In this document: piece after piece, positions 8,391-17,455 of the stretch | Numbering within the stretch: the first letter of the stretch is position 1 | How the letters are laid out: each line of letters begins with the position of its first letter | Origin: Candidatus Latescibacterota bacterium | GTDB taxonomy: Bacteria > Latescibacterota > UBA2968 | Direction of reading: 5' to 3' | DNA length: 64,000 nucleotides | NCBI GenBank assembly: GCA_022824945.1 | Contig: JAJDYX010000051.1 | Location: 1-64,000 of the forward strand | Notes under the pieces: generated by a model | Database searches by the model: none | Told to the model about the DNA's origin: nothing | The model's input: only the letters and a program-made list of their open reading frames with translations | Made by a program: the position numbers and the translations under genes

Positions 8391-9818
8391 ATGAAAACCC
8401 ACGCGACATGGCATTGCTTTGCACTCTGCTTTGCACTTATAACCGCATGTGCATCTGCGCCTCGCGTTCAACAATCCCGGGTTCAGCCGCCTCAAACTTA
8501 TCAAACAAAAACCGCCGCAACAACACCTGCAGACACCCTCTGGTGGACGACATTTAACGATAGCCGTCTCGACAGCTTAATCACACAGGCACTCGCGCAC
8601 AACCGCAACCTGCACGCTGCTGCAGCGCGTCTCAAAGCCGCACGCGCACAAGCCAAAATGGCTGGCGCACCTCTATACCCGCAAATCAGCGCGGGATCAT
8701 CGGGGTTGAGACGCAAACAAAACTTCATTGGATTTCCCATCCCCGGTCAGGCACCTGGAGAGGTACTCTCAAACACCAGCACCACCTATGGCGTTTCCAT
8801 CAATGCCGCGTGGGAAATCGACCTCTGGCGGCGGCTTGGCGCAAGTGCTGCGGCGGCACAAGCCTCCTATCAGGCAACACAGGCTATGTATCGGGGCGCG
8901 CGCATGTCACTGGCTGCACAAACTGCTAAAGCGTGGTTTGCCACCATCGAAGCCAGGCGCCAACTCGAACTCGCGCAGGCAACTTACGAAAACAGCCTCA
9001 CCAACCACGAACAGGTACGCACGCGCTACGAACGGGGGGTGCGGCCCTCACTCGACATGCGCCAGAGCAAATCCGAACTCGCGTTATCACAAGACCGCCT
9101 GCACCAGCGCGAACAACGCTATGAAATGGCCATTCGCCAACTCGAAGTACTCATCGGTCGCTATCCCTCGGGCACATTCGCCATTGCCGGAGACCTCCCT
9201 CAGGTACCACATCCAGTGCCCGCAGGCCTCCCGGCAGATCTCATTTCCCGACGCCCCGACCTCATTGCTGTTGAACGCCAATTTGCCGCGTCTCAGGCCA
9301 ATCACAAAGCCGCCAAACGCCTGCGTTATCCGCGCATCAGCCTGACTGCTTCGAGCGGAACCAGCAGCGACGCATTGGGCAACCTGCTCAATGGAGACTT
9401 CAGCGTGTGGAGTCTAATCGGCAACCTTACCCAACCCCTCTTCCAGGGCGGGCGCATACAGGGCAATATCGACCTGGCCAGTGCCAGAGAAAACGAAGCC
9501 GCCGCACTATTTGCCCAAACCGTTTTGCAAGCTTATGGCGAAGTTGAAAATGCACTCTCAGCAGAAGCGCATCTGGCAAAACGCCAGACCGCTCTAGAAA
9601 CCGCCGCTGAACAGGCGCGGGAGGCGCGTCGATTGGCAGAAGATAGATATTACAGAGGGCTTACAGGCCTGTTGACCGTGCTTCAAACACGCAATACGGC
9701 TTACCTCACCGAAAGCCAATTACTCGTTGTGCGTCAGCAAAGACTCCAGACGCGCATTGACCTTCACCTCGCATTGGGCGGCGGGTTTCCCAACCGCGAA
9801 ACCATAATAACACCATAA
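8391..9818 (+). CDS. Outer-membrane efflux lipoprotein, NodT/OprM family
   Basis: A 475-aa protein with a lipoprotein signal peptide ending in a lipobox (ALITAC, Cys near residue 21). Two OEP repeats follow with long alpha-helical tunnel segments (LDSLITQALAHNRNLHAAAARL, split here only by reading: first helix near residues 60-85; ISRRPDLIAVERQFAASQAN near 290) and the family motif RISLTASSG. Such proteins are the TolC-like outer channel of tripartite RND or MFS pumps. No membrane-fusion protein or inner-membrane pump is adjacent, so it may serve a distant pump. The ATG follows GGAGA and a near-consensus promoter lies at 8324. Confidence 0.9.
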   Translation: MKTHATWHCFALCFALITACASAPRVQQSRVQPPQTYQTKTAATTPADTLWWTTFNDSRLDSLITQALAHNRNLHAAAARLKAARAQAKMAGAPLYPQISAGSSGLRRKQNFIGFPIPGQAPGEVLSNTSTTYGVSINAAWEIDLWRRLGASAAAAQASYQATQAMYRGARMSLAAQTAKAWFATIEARRQLELAQATYENSLTNHEQVRTRYERGVRPSLDMRQSKSELALSQDRLHQREQRYEMAIRQLEVLIGRYPSGTFAIAGDLPQVPHPVPAGLPADLISRRPDLIAVERQFAASQANHKAAKRLRYPRISLTASSGTSSDALGNLLNGDFSVWSLIGNLTQPLFQGGRIQGNIDLASARENEAAALFAQTVLQAYGEVENALSAEAHLAKRQTALETAAEQAREARRLAEDRYYRGLTGLLTVLQTRNTAYLTESQLLVVRQQRLQTRIDLHLALGGGFPNRETIITP

Positions 9819-9943
9819 CAAGGGAGGAACACACAGCTTCACCGCGAAAAATAATCCAGAGTGGGACAGCCCCATAGAAAGTCTCTTGCTCTCCAACACC
9901 TGCAGCCCTCATTTCTTGCAACCGTCTCTTTTTGGAGGTAATC

Positions 9944-10798
9944 ATGCAGAACAACAAGCAAATCATCCTGGTAATTGGCATTGCAGCCATCGCAGTAGCC
10001 CTTCTTTTGTACATTGCGTTTTTGCCCAGCGAAGAGGAAATCATTCAAGAAAGTCCCTACGTCATGCAAATGGAGGAAGAAGCCAAACGCGATGATGCAC
10101 TGATAGACTCTCTAAATATGGTGGTCGAGGGACTAAATGTCCGCATCGATTCTGTGCGTGCGCAAATGGATAGTACCAGCACATCAAATAAAGTTTTGCT
10201 GACCACCCTCCACCGCCTTACCAATGAGATGAAAGAATACCGCCGTCTCACCACCACTCTGAGAGGTGATCTCGAACATGTCACAGCCTCCCGCGATAGC
10301 CTCCGCAACAGCCTCTTTGAGCAAACCAGTCGCCTTCAACGCGTAACAGAAGCCCTCGAAAAAGCGCATAAGGAAAGTCAAAAATTGCGCGAAGACCTTC
10401 AAGCCACCCAACAGGACCTTCAGGTCACTCAAGAAAATCTTGAGGTTACCAAGGAAGACCTTCAGGATGCCAAAGAAATTATCAGTTCAGTCCTCGTCTA
10501 TATTGGCATCGAAGATAACCTGAAAGAACAGGGGTATCTCCATACCTGGCGAAGGATTCGCAAAAACTACAAAATTATAAATTTCCCCGATGTTGACAAC
10601 ACCGACGTTAAGAAAGTTGCCATCGGAGAAACCATTACTGTACAGGGCGAACTCGCCGCCGTATGCGACGACCATGGCAAACTGGGCAAAGACAAAGAAT
10701 ACACACTCAGCGAGGATAAAGAAGCCAAAACCCTCACCATCTCCTTTTCCGACCCCTTGCTCATCGGTCAGCGCATCCTCATTGTGTTGAAGAATTAG
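9944..10798 (+). CDS. Membrane-anchored coiled-coil protein, unknown function
   Basis: A 284-aa protein. I chose ATG 9944, preceded by GGAGG at 9934-9938. Residues 6-26 form one hydrophobic anchor (IILVIGIAAIAVALLLYIAF). Residues about 45-170 are a long charged coiled coil with heptad-like repeats such as LREDLQATQQDLQVTQENL. The C-terminal 110 residues form a compact mixed domain (TWRRIRKNYKIINFPDV to ISFSDPLLIGQRILIVLKN). The layout is anchor, periplasmic coiled coil, globular tip. I do not recognise the tip. It could be an envelope scaffold or an accessory to the neighbouring efflux channel. Confidence 0.7.
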   Translation: MQNNKQIILVIGIAAIAVALLLYIAFLPSEEEIIQESPYVMQMEEEAKRDDALIDSLNMVVEGLNVRIDSVRAQMDSTSTSNKVLLTTLHRLTNEMKEYRRLTTTLRGDLEHVTASRDSLRNSLFEQTSRLQRVTEALEKAHKESQKLREDLQATQQDLQVTQENLEVTKEDLQDAKEIISSVLVYIGIEDNLKEQGYLHTWRRIRKNYKIINFPDVDNTDVKKVAIGETITVQGELAAVCDDHGKLGKDKEYTLSEDKEAKTLTISFSDPLLIGQRILIVLKN

Positions 10799-10915
10799 AT
10801 CGCGGATTACGGGGATTGCGGGATGACGCGGATTGGGGCCTGGCAGGAGATAGGGAGGTGTTTTCAGTGATTGAGAAATATTCGCGCCTATCTGTGATTG
10901 CGATTAAGGAATGAC

Positions 10916-11791
10916 ATGACGAGCTTTCACAACAAAGGAGGGTTGAGAATCGCAACCCTCCTTTGTTTTTTCTTTTTATTGGATCAACCGGTATGTGCAG
11001 ATGGCGTGCGTCCGGGGTATCAGGTGGTGAGTCGCACAGAGATAATAGAGGCGATGCGGCAGTGTGACGATTACGATCTGACAGCCACGACCAATGGTGC
11101 GCGTTTTCAGGGGGAGATGATACTTTATCTCGCACAGAAGGCAAGAGCGCGTGATCCGCAGGGACTACCGCTATTTATCGGGTACGAAAACTGGTTTCGG
11201 GCATTTATGGAAGTGACCGCACGCGCGGAAAACGCGATGCCCCAGTACGCACAGTTATCCTATCAACACAAACAGAATATGGAAGTAGATTATCGGGTAG
11301 ATCGCGTCATCCGCGAGGTAAAAGAAGCCCCAACGCCAGAACTGGCAGTAAATGTACGAATCTGGTGGGAAGACCAGCCCGGCAAGCCGGATCGGTATTC
11401 GTACCTGGATACGCTTTCAACGCCGCATCTCAAAGTAACCAATCGGCGGGTGATGACCTATCGACTGCTGGATTTTGGAAATTGGGTTGCCTATGACGAG
11501 ATCAAAGGGCTTACTGGGCGCCCAACATCCGGCATCCTGGGCTTTCTTTTTCGCATTATCGGCGAAGGAAGTGTTATACAGACTCGCATGGCAATTTCAA
11601 AAGACGGCCTCCAGGTCAACCGAGCGACGGCCAAGAAGGGATTCATAAAAAGGATAGACACAGTAACAGTATATCCCGATGGAAAGATGGAAAAAGATTT
11701 CCCACCCGACCGGCCCGATCTCCTGGAATTAACAAAACGCATCACCCAGCCATTGGAAATTGAGTACGCCGAGTTATCGGGTGATAGATAA
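10916..11791 (+). CDS. Secreted protein of unknown function
   Basis: A 291-aa protein. ATG 10916 follows AAGGA at 10906-10910. Residues 1-30 read as a signal peptide with a basic start (HNKGGLR), a hydrophobic core (IATLLCFFFLL) and a likely cut after VCA. The mature part has no motif I can name. It includes WWEDQPGKPDRYSYLDTL and an apparent beta-rich lipid-binding-like middle (RVMTYRLLDFGNWVAYDEIK). It may be related to outer-membrane lipoprotein-sorting folds, but that is a guess. Codons 7-16 and the hydrophobic core overlap a near-perfect terminator-like hairpin, so expression may be attenuated or the true start may differ. Confidence 0.6.
   Translation: MTSFHNKGGLRIATLLCFFFLLDQPVCADGVRPGYQVVSRTEIIEAMRQCDDYDLTATTNGARFQGEMILYLAQKARARDPQGLPLFIGYENWFRAFMEVTARAENAMPQYAQLSYQHKQNMEVDYRVDRVIREVKEAPTPELAVNVRIWWEDQPGKPDRYSYLDTLSTPHLKVTNRRVMTYRLLDFGNWVAYDEIKGLTGRPTSGILGFLFRIIGEGSVIQTRMAISKDGLQVNRATAKKGFIKRIDTVTVYPDGKMEKDFPPDRPDLLELTKRITQPLEIEYAELSGDR
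10934..10980 (+). terminator. Terminator-like hairpin inside the signal-peptide codons
   Basis: A perfect 12-bp inverted repeat, AAAGGAGGGTTG (10934-10945) and CAACCCTCCTTT (10953-10964), with a 7-nt loop and the tail GTTTTTTCTTTTTATT. It could end transcripts from the gene at 9944-10798, or act as an attenuator, since it lies 18 nt after the chosen start of the next gene. Confidence 0.75.
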
Positions 11792-11810
11792 GAATCCCAC
11801 AGAGAACAGA

Positions 11811-14324
11811 ATGAACGAAGCTACTGCACGGTTAAAGATCAATAAACTACTCGAGTCAGCGGGATGGCGATTTTTTGACGAAGGAGACAAACCCGCCAAT
11901 ATTCGTCTTGAAGCAGGCGTTGAGATTAACACCCTCGGTGACAACTTCGAGAAGACCCGCAAAGGGTTTATCGACTTTCTATTGCTGGACGACAGGGGAT
12001 TTCCGCTCATCGTTCTGGAAGCCAAAGCCGAGGAAAAGCAACCGCTGGTGGGAAAAGAACAGGCGCGAAAGTACGCCCGCTCACAAAACTGCCGCTTTGT
12101 CATCCTCTCCAACGGAAACCTCCACTACTTCTGGGACCTCGACCGGGGCAATCCCTACATCATCACCGCATTCCCAACCCCGGATTCAGTCACTGGCTAC
12201 CAGAAGACAGCACCCAACCCGCAACGTCTGATAGATGAGCGCGTCAGTGACGACTACATCGTTCTCACCCAACGCCCCAATTATGCATCAGAAGCCGCAT
12301 GGAAAAACGAAGCCGAACGCCCCAGCTTCATCCATGCCAACAAACTGCGCTTCCTCCGCTCATATCAATTACAAGCTGTCCACGCCCTGCAACGCGCCGT
12401 AAAGGACGGCAAAGATCGCTTCCTATTTGAAATGGCTACCGGCACGGGCAAAACACTCACCGCTGCCGCCATCATCAAGCTATTCCTCCGCTCCAGCAAT
12501 GCCAGCCGCGTGCTCTTCCTGGTGGATCGCCTCGAATTGGAGGACCAGGCCAAAAAGGTCTTCACAGAATTGCTTTCAGCCGACTTTGAGACAGTCATCT
12601 ACAAAGAGAACCGCGACGACTGGCGGCGGGCCGAGATCGTGGTCAGCACGGTCCAATCCTTCCAGTTCGACAACAAATACCAGAAAATCTTCTCACCCAC
12701 AGATTTCGACTTCGTAATCTCCGATGAGGCACATCGCTCCATCTCTGGCAATGCCCGTGCCGTATTCGACTATTTCGTCGGATACAAACTCGGCCTAACC
12801 GCAACACCCCGCGACTACCTGCGCGGCGTCAAAACATCTGACCCAGCGGTGCGCGACCCGCGCGAAATTGAACGGCGTCTGCTGCTCGACACCTACCGCA
12901 CCTTTGGATGCGAAAGCGGACAACCCACCTTTCGCTATTCCCTACTCGATGGCGTAAAAGATAACGTCTTGATCAATCCAACCGTTGTTGACGCCCGCAC
13001 CGACGTAACAACACAACTCCTCTCCGAACAGGGCTTTGTCGTCTCGTTCACCGATGCCGAAGGCGAAGACCACGACGAAACCTACAAACAGCGCGAGTTC
13101 GAGAAGCGATTCTTTTCCGGCGCCACCAACGTACTTTTCTGCAAAACTTTTCTCGACAACGCCCTGCGCGACCCCGTCAGCGGTGAAATTGGCAAATCCA
13201 TCATCTTTGCCGTCAGCCAGAACCACGCCGCCCACCTGACCAACATACTCAACGAAATGGCTCACCGGATGTTTCCCGGCAAGTACCAATCCGACTTCGC
13301 CGTACAGGTCACATCCATGATATCAGACGCGCAACAATTCACCATCAACTTTGCCAACAACAACCTGCTCGGCACCGCCAACTTCCTGCCCCAATACCGC
13401 ACGAGTAAAGCCCGCGTATGCGTCACCGTCGGCATGATGACCACTGGCTACGACTGTCCAGATATCCTCAACCTCGGCCTATTCCGCCCCATCTTCTCAC
13501 CCACGGACTTTATCCAGATCAAAGGCCGCGGCACGCGAAAGCACGATTTCCGCGACCTGCTCTTAGACGATAGCCACAAGGACCGCATCGCGCACCCTGA
13601 GAAAACCGCCTTCAAACTCTTTGATTTCTTCGGCAACTGCGAATACTTCGAGACCGAATTCAACTACGACGAGATACTAGAACTACCTGCGTACAGGCAG
13701 AGAACTGAGCGCGAAGGCGATCCCGGGCCAACGACACGCTATGGGTATGAGCATCTGGGTAGGGATATCCTTTCAACAATCACGGAAGAACACATCGGCT
13801 ACGACGGCATGAAAATTGACCGCATGTTCTTCGACAAATTCGCCGACACCGTGCGCGAGGATAGAACCATAGTAAAAGCCGTTGAAGCCGGGCATTGGGA
13901 TCGCGTAATCGACTATGTGAACCGCGAAGTCTTTGACAAACCCGAAGAATACTATACCCTCAACAAACTCCGCCAGGCAGCAGCCGTAGATCGTCGCCTG
14001 ACCCTGCGCGAAATATTGGAAAAAGTCTTTGATCTCATCCCGCATTTCAAGTCTAAGGACGAATTATTGGAAGAGGAATTCAACAAATTTGTCGCCGACA
14101 ACAAGCCAGAAGACGCCCACTCCATCCCCGCCCTCAAAACCTACTTCAAAGCGTACCTCACCAGCGATCAGGTGCGTCACATCATCGAAAACCGCGCATA
14201 CACCGAACTCGCCACCAACCCGGTCTTCTCTATCCGCGACTTCAGGGCTGTGCCAGAGAAGTATCGCGCACTCATTCCCGAGTATGTCAAAGATTATGTG
14301 TCATTGAATCAGTTTGTTGCTTGA
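11811..14324 (+). CDS. hsdR: Type I restriction enzyme, R subunit
   Basis: An 837-aa protein from ATG 11811. The N-terminal nuclease domain has the PD-(D/E)XK residues D55 and E70-A-K72. An SF2 translocase follows with Walker A ATGTGKT (209-215), DEAH box (305-308), GLTATPRD, and the motif VI region QIKGRGTRKHD. The C-terminal about 200 residues are helical and would dock onto the methylase. Length is near that of EcoEI-type R subunits and shorter than EcoKI R. It cuts unmodified DNA after ATP-driven translocation. The methylase-specificity partner lies 540 bp downstream with a GxxExxY gene in between. Confidence 0.93.
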   Translation: MNEATARLKINKLLESAGWRFFDEGDKPANIRLEAGVEINTLGDNFEKTRKGFIDFLLLDDRGFPLIVLEAKAEEKQPLVGKEQARKYARSQNCRFVILSNGNLHYFWDLDRGNPYIITAFPTPDSVTGYQKTAPNPQRLIDERVSDDYIVLTQRPNYASEAAWKNEAERPSFIHANKLRFLRSYQLQAVHALQRAVKDGKDRFLFEMATGTGKTLTAAAIIKLFLRSSNASRVLFLVDRLELEDQAKKVFTELLSADFETVIYKENRDDWRRAEIVVSTVQSFQFDNKYQKIFSPTDFDFVISDEAHRSISGNARAVFDYFVGYKLGLTATPRDYLRGVKTSDPAVRDPREIERRLLLDTYRTFGCESGQPTFRYSLLDGVKDNVLINPTVVDARTDVTTQLLSEQGFVVSFTDAEGEDHDETYKQREFEKRFFSGATNVLFCKTFLDNALRDPVSGEIGKSIIFAVSQNHAAHLTNILNEMAHRMFPGKYQSDFAVQVTSMISDAQQFTINFANNNLLGTANFLPQYRTSKARVCVTVGMMTTGYDCPDILNLGLFRPIFSPTDFIQIKGRGTRKHDFRDLLLDDSHKDRIAHPEKTAFKLFDFFGNCEYFETEFNYDEILELPAYRQRTEREGDPGPTTRYGYEHLGRDILSTITEEHIGYDGMKIDRMFFDKFADTVREDRTIVKAVEAGHWDRVIDYVNREVFDKPEEYYTLNKLRQAAAVDRRLTLREILEKVFDLIPHFKSKDELLEEEFNKFVADNKPEDAHSIPALKTYFKAYLTSDQVRHIIENRAYTELATNPVFSIRDFRAVPEKYRALIPEYVKDYVSLNQFVA

Positions 14325-14332
14325 AACAATAG

Positions 14333-14360
14333 CCACAAAAAGCACAAAAACACAAAAGGA
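14333..14360 (+). repeat. CACAAA-type short repeat, upstream of GxxExxY gene
   Basis: An A-rich repeat built from CCACAAAAAGCACAAAA units. Related runs occur at 14758-14784, in reverse orientation at 14820-14848, and as a looser match at 60526-60556. Confidence 0.6.
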
Positions 14361-14364
14361 AAAG

Positions 14365-14745
14365 ATGCTAAGAGACGAACGACGTATTCGAGCTTTATGT
14401 GATAGAGTTCGACAAACGGCTTTTGAATTGCATACCCATCTTCGGAATGGACATTTGGAGAAGGTGTATGAGAATGGAATGGCCCACCGTTTGAGGAAAA
14501 TCGGCCTATCTGTCGAGCAGCAAAAACCTCTACAGGTACGCGATGAAGACGGTACGCTCCTCGGCAACTTCTTTGCTGATTTATTTGTGGAAAATTGCCT
14601 TATTCTTGAGCTTAAGGCTGCCAGGGCGTTGGCCCCAGAACATATCGCACAGACGCTGGGCTATCTCCGTGCATCCGGTCAACGCGACGCTATGCTCATC
14701 AACTTCGGAGCCGCAAAACTCCAGGTGAAAAAACTTATTCTGTAA
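14365..14745 (+). CDS. GxxExxY family protein
   Basis: A 126-aa protein from ATG 14365 (AAAAGGA just upstream). It carries the naming motif G-x-x-E-x-x-Y in GHLEKVYENGM (about residues 30-40) and the rest of the family pattern (GNFFADLFVENCLILELKAA, HIAQTLGYLRASG, LLINFG-like MLINFG). The LILELKA segment resembles a PD-(D/E)XK-type core, which has been suggested for this family. I treat that as possible only. It sits inside the restriction operon and is flanked by CACAAA-type repeats, so it may have arrived as a unit. Role unknown. Confidence 0.85.
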   Translation: MLRDERRIRALCDRVRQTAFELHTHLRNGHLEKVYENGMAHRLRKIGLSVEQQKPLQVRDEDGTLLGNFFADLFVENCLILELKAARALAPEHIAQTLGYLRASGQRDAMLINFGAAKLQVKKLIL

Positions 14746-14757
14746 ATTGCTGAATTG

Positions 14758-14784
14758 CCACAAAAGGCACAAAAAACACAAAAA
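14758..14784 (+). repeat. CACAAA-type short repeat, downstream of GxxExxY gene
   Basis: CCACAAAAGGCACAAAAAACACAAAAA, same orientation as the copy at 14333-14360. With that copy it brackets the GxxExxY gene. Confidence 0.6.
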
Positions 14785-14819
14785 ATTGATACAGAATGAA
14801 GTCATTACACCTGCTGTAA

Positions 14820-14848
14820 CCTTCTGTGCCTTCTGTGCTTTCTGTGGC
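14820..14848 (-). repeat. CACAAA-type repeat in reverse orientation
   Basis: On the minus strand it reads GCCACAGAAAGCACAGAAGG and continues in the same style. It ends 18 bp before the hsdMS start and pairs by orientation with the copies at 14333 and 14758. Confidence 0.55.
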
Positions 14849-14866
14849 TAACCAAAAGGAAGTCCC

Positions 14867-17422
14867 ATGCTCGATACAGATACCAAACGCCGTATTGACA
14901 CCGCCCGCGATATTCTGGTGGGCAAGGTCCCCGACCCCAAAAGTCAGGTTGAGCAAATCACCATTGCGCTGATCTACAAGTTCATGGACGACCTGGACGC
15001 CGAGAGTGAAGAACTCGGAGGAGAACGACAATTCTTCGCCGGGGAGTTTGCCAATTTCGGTTGGGCAAAGCTGATGCGCTCTGGCCTGGGTGGACACGAA
15101 ATGCTCAACCTCTACGCCGACGCCATCACCAGAATGCCAGAAAACCCCGGCATTCCACTTCTCTTTCGGGACATTTTTAAGAACGCCTTTTTGCCCTACC
15201 GCGACCCCGAAACCCTGCGCGCCTTTCTCAAAATCATTGACGAATTTGAATACGACCACTCCGAACGACTCGGCGACGCTTTCGAATATTTGCTCTCTGT
15301 ACTCGGTTCCCAGGGAGATGCCGGGCAATTTCGCACACCGCGCCACATTATCGACTTCATCGTCACAGTCATTGACCCGAAAAAAGACGAAAGCGTACTC
15401 GATCCGGCCTGCGGCACCGCCGGATTTTTAATCTCATCCTACAAGCACATCCTCCAAGCCAACACCAATGAACAGGGCCACAGCACACTTACACCCGATG
15501 AACGGGGAAAGCTCGCAGACAATTTTAAGGGCTACGACATATCGCCCGATATGGTGCGCCTATCACTGGTAAATATGTACCTGCACCTTCTTATGGATCC
15601 GCATATTTCTGAATACGACACCCTGACCAGCGAGGAAAATTGGAACGAATACGCCGATGTAATTCTCGCCAATCCGCCATTCATGTCGCCAAAAGGAGGC
15701 ATCCGCCCGCACAACCGCTTCTCCGTACAGTCCAAACGCAGCGAAGTGCTATTTGTCGATTATATAGCCGAACATCTAACGCCTGCAGGACGCGCAGGAA
15801 TCATCGTACCCGAAGGCATCATTTTTCAGAGCTATAACGCACACAAGCAACTCCGCAAAATGCTGGTAGAAGAATATCTCATCGCCGTTGTATCGCTTCC
15901 TGCCGGCGTGTTCAATCCGTACTCAGGCGTCAAAACTTCCATCCTCATACTGGATAAAGTACTGGCAAAAAAGACCGACCACATCGCCTTCTTCAAGGTA
16001 GAAAACGACGGCTTTGATTTGGGGGCACAGCGGCGACTGATTGACAAAAACGACCTGCCACAAGTAGCAGAAGAACTTTGCGGATACCTCGCACGACTGC
16101 GGGCGGGTGAAACAGTAGATGATTCTCAGTCCATACCAATGGCCGCAGAACCTGAGGCTCAGTACACAACAGATGAATCCATCACGCAAGGACTGATCGT
16201 TGAAAAATCAAAAGTAGCAGAGAGCGGGGAGTATAACTTGAGTGGAGAGCGGTATCGGGAGAGTGAAACTCTAAACACAGTATATGAACTTATACCAGTT
16301 GGTCGCTTTTTGAGATCTAAAGTTAAGAGCCTTGATCCTCGTAAAATGCCAGATGAAGTTTTTGAGTTGTGGAGTATACCTGCGTATGACGCTGGAATAC
16401 CCGAGCTACTCCGAGGTAGTGGAATAGGCTCGTCAAAAAAAGTCGTACTTCCTGACGATATTTTATTGTCGCGAATTATCCCTCATATTCGTCGGGCGTG
16501 GGTCGTCAAAGAAAACCCTGATAAACAATATCAGATTGCTTCTACCGAATGGATAGTCTTTTCCAGCCCTGAAATTATACCTGAATACCTCCGGCGTGTG
16601 CTTGTATCCGACCCCTTTCACGTACGTTTTATGCAGACAATTACAGGTGTTGGAGGCTCGCTTTCTCGTGCAAACCCATCTGCTGTAGCTGACATTCAAA
16701 TCCCCCTGCCACCACTGGAAGTACAGCGAGAGATCGTCTCGGAAATAGAGGGCTATCAGCGAGTGATTGACGGGGCGCGAGCGGTGGTGGAAAACTATCG
16801 ACCACAGATCGCGGTTGATCCCGAGTGGCCGATGGTGACTTTCGCGGAAGCTCCTTTTGAGATCATTGACGGTGACAGAGGAGTAAATTATCCGAAGAAG
16901 GAAGACTTCTCATCAGATGGTTATTGTGTCTTCCTCAACACAAAAAACGTCCGCTCAGACGGCTTCAACTTCAACGAGGTGGAATTTATTACGAGAGAGA
17001 AGGATGAGGCTCTAAGAAAAGGTAGGCTTCGTCGTGGGGATGTCGTCCTTACGACACGCGGAACAATTGGGAATACAGGCTATTACGACAACTCCATTTT
17101 ATTTCACGCTATGAGAATCAATTCTGGAATGCTCATTTTCAGGCCTAACGAGAACGAGTTGTCTGGGAACTATCTTTTTTTGTTTTTTCAATCCCAAAAC
17201 TTTAAGGAACAGCGAGACGCGATCGTATCAGGTGCTGCACAGCCCCAATTGCCAATTCGCAGTTTGAATGAAGCAAGACTTCCGGTGCCTACTCTCGAAA
17301 CTCAGCAAGCCATCGTCGCCGAGATTGAAGCCGAGCAGGCCCTGGTGGATGCGAACCGCGAGTTGATTGAAAGATTCGAGCAGAAGATACAGGATGCGGT
17401 GGGACGAGTGTGGGGAGAATAG
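14867..17422 (+). CDS. Type I methyltransferase-specificity fusion (HsdM-HsdS)
   Basis: One 851-aa polypeptide. Residues 1 to about 460 form an HsdM N6-adenine methylase: helical N-domain, SAM motif DPACGTAGF (179-187), catalytic NPPF (269-272). Residues about 465-851 form a complete HsdS: TRD1 (about 470-620), conserved helix LEVQREIVSEIEGYQ, TRD2 (about 645-810), second helix LETQQAIVAEIEAEQ. M and S are usually separate proteins in an M2S1 methylase. Fusion would give a different assembly, perhaps a dimer. The TRD-coding part (16.2-17.3 kb) is more AT-rich than the M part, which suggests exchange of specificity modules. The recognition sequence cannot be deduced. Confidence 0.92.
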   Translation: MLDTDTKRRIDTARDILVGKVPDPKSQVEQITIALIYKFMDDLDAESEELGGERQFFAGEFANFGWAKLMRSGLGGHEMLNLYADAITRMPENPGIPLLFRDIFKNAFLPYRDPETLRAFLKIIDEFEYDHSERLGDAFEYLLSVLGSQGDAGQFRTPRHIIDFIVTVIDPKKDESVLDPACGTAGFLISSYKHILQANTNEQGHSTLTPDERGKLADNFKGYDISPDMVRLSLVNMYLHLLMDPHISEYDTLTSEENWNEYADVILANPPFMSPKGGIRPHNRFSVQSKRSEVLFVDYIAEHLTPAGRAGIIVPEGIIFQSYNAHKQLRKMLVEEYLIAVVSLPAGVFNPYSGVKTSILILDKVLAKKTDHIAFFKVENDGFDLGAQRRLIDKNDLPQVAEELCGYLARLRAGETVDDSQSIPMAAEPEAQYTTDESITQGLIVEKSKVAESGEYNLSGERYRESETLNTVYELIPVGRFLRSKVKSLDPRKMPDEVFELWSIPAYDAGIPELLRGSGIGSSKKVVLPDDILLSRIIPHIRRAWVVKENPDKQYQIASTEWIVFSSPEIIPEYLRRVLVSDPFHVRFMQTITGVGGSLSRANPSAVADIQIPLPPLEVQREIVSEIEGYQRVIDGARAVVENYRPQIAVDPEWPMVTFAEAPFEIIDGDRGVNYPKKEDFSSDGYCVFLNTKNVRSDGFNFNEVEFITREKDEALRKGRLRRGDVVLTTRGTIGNTGYYDNSILFHAMRINSGMLIFRPNENELSGNYLFLFFQSQNFKEQRDAIVSGAAQPQLPIRSLNEARLPVPTLETQQAIVAEIEAEQALVDANRELIERFEQKIQDAVGRVWGE

Positions 17423-17455
17423 AATGACAAGTACGCTGGACTGGAGGAATGAAAC

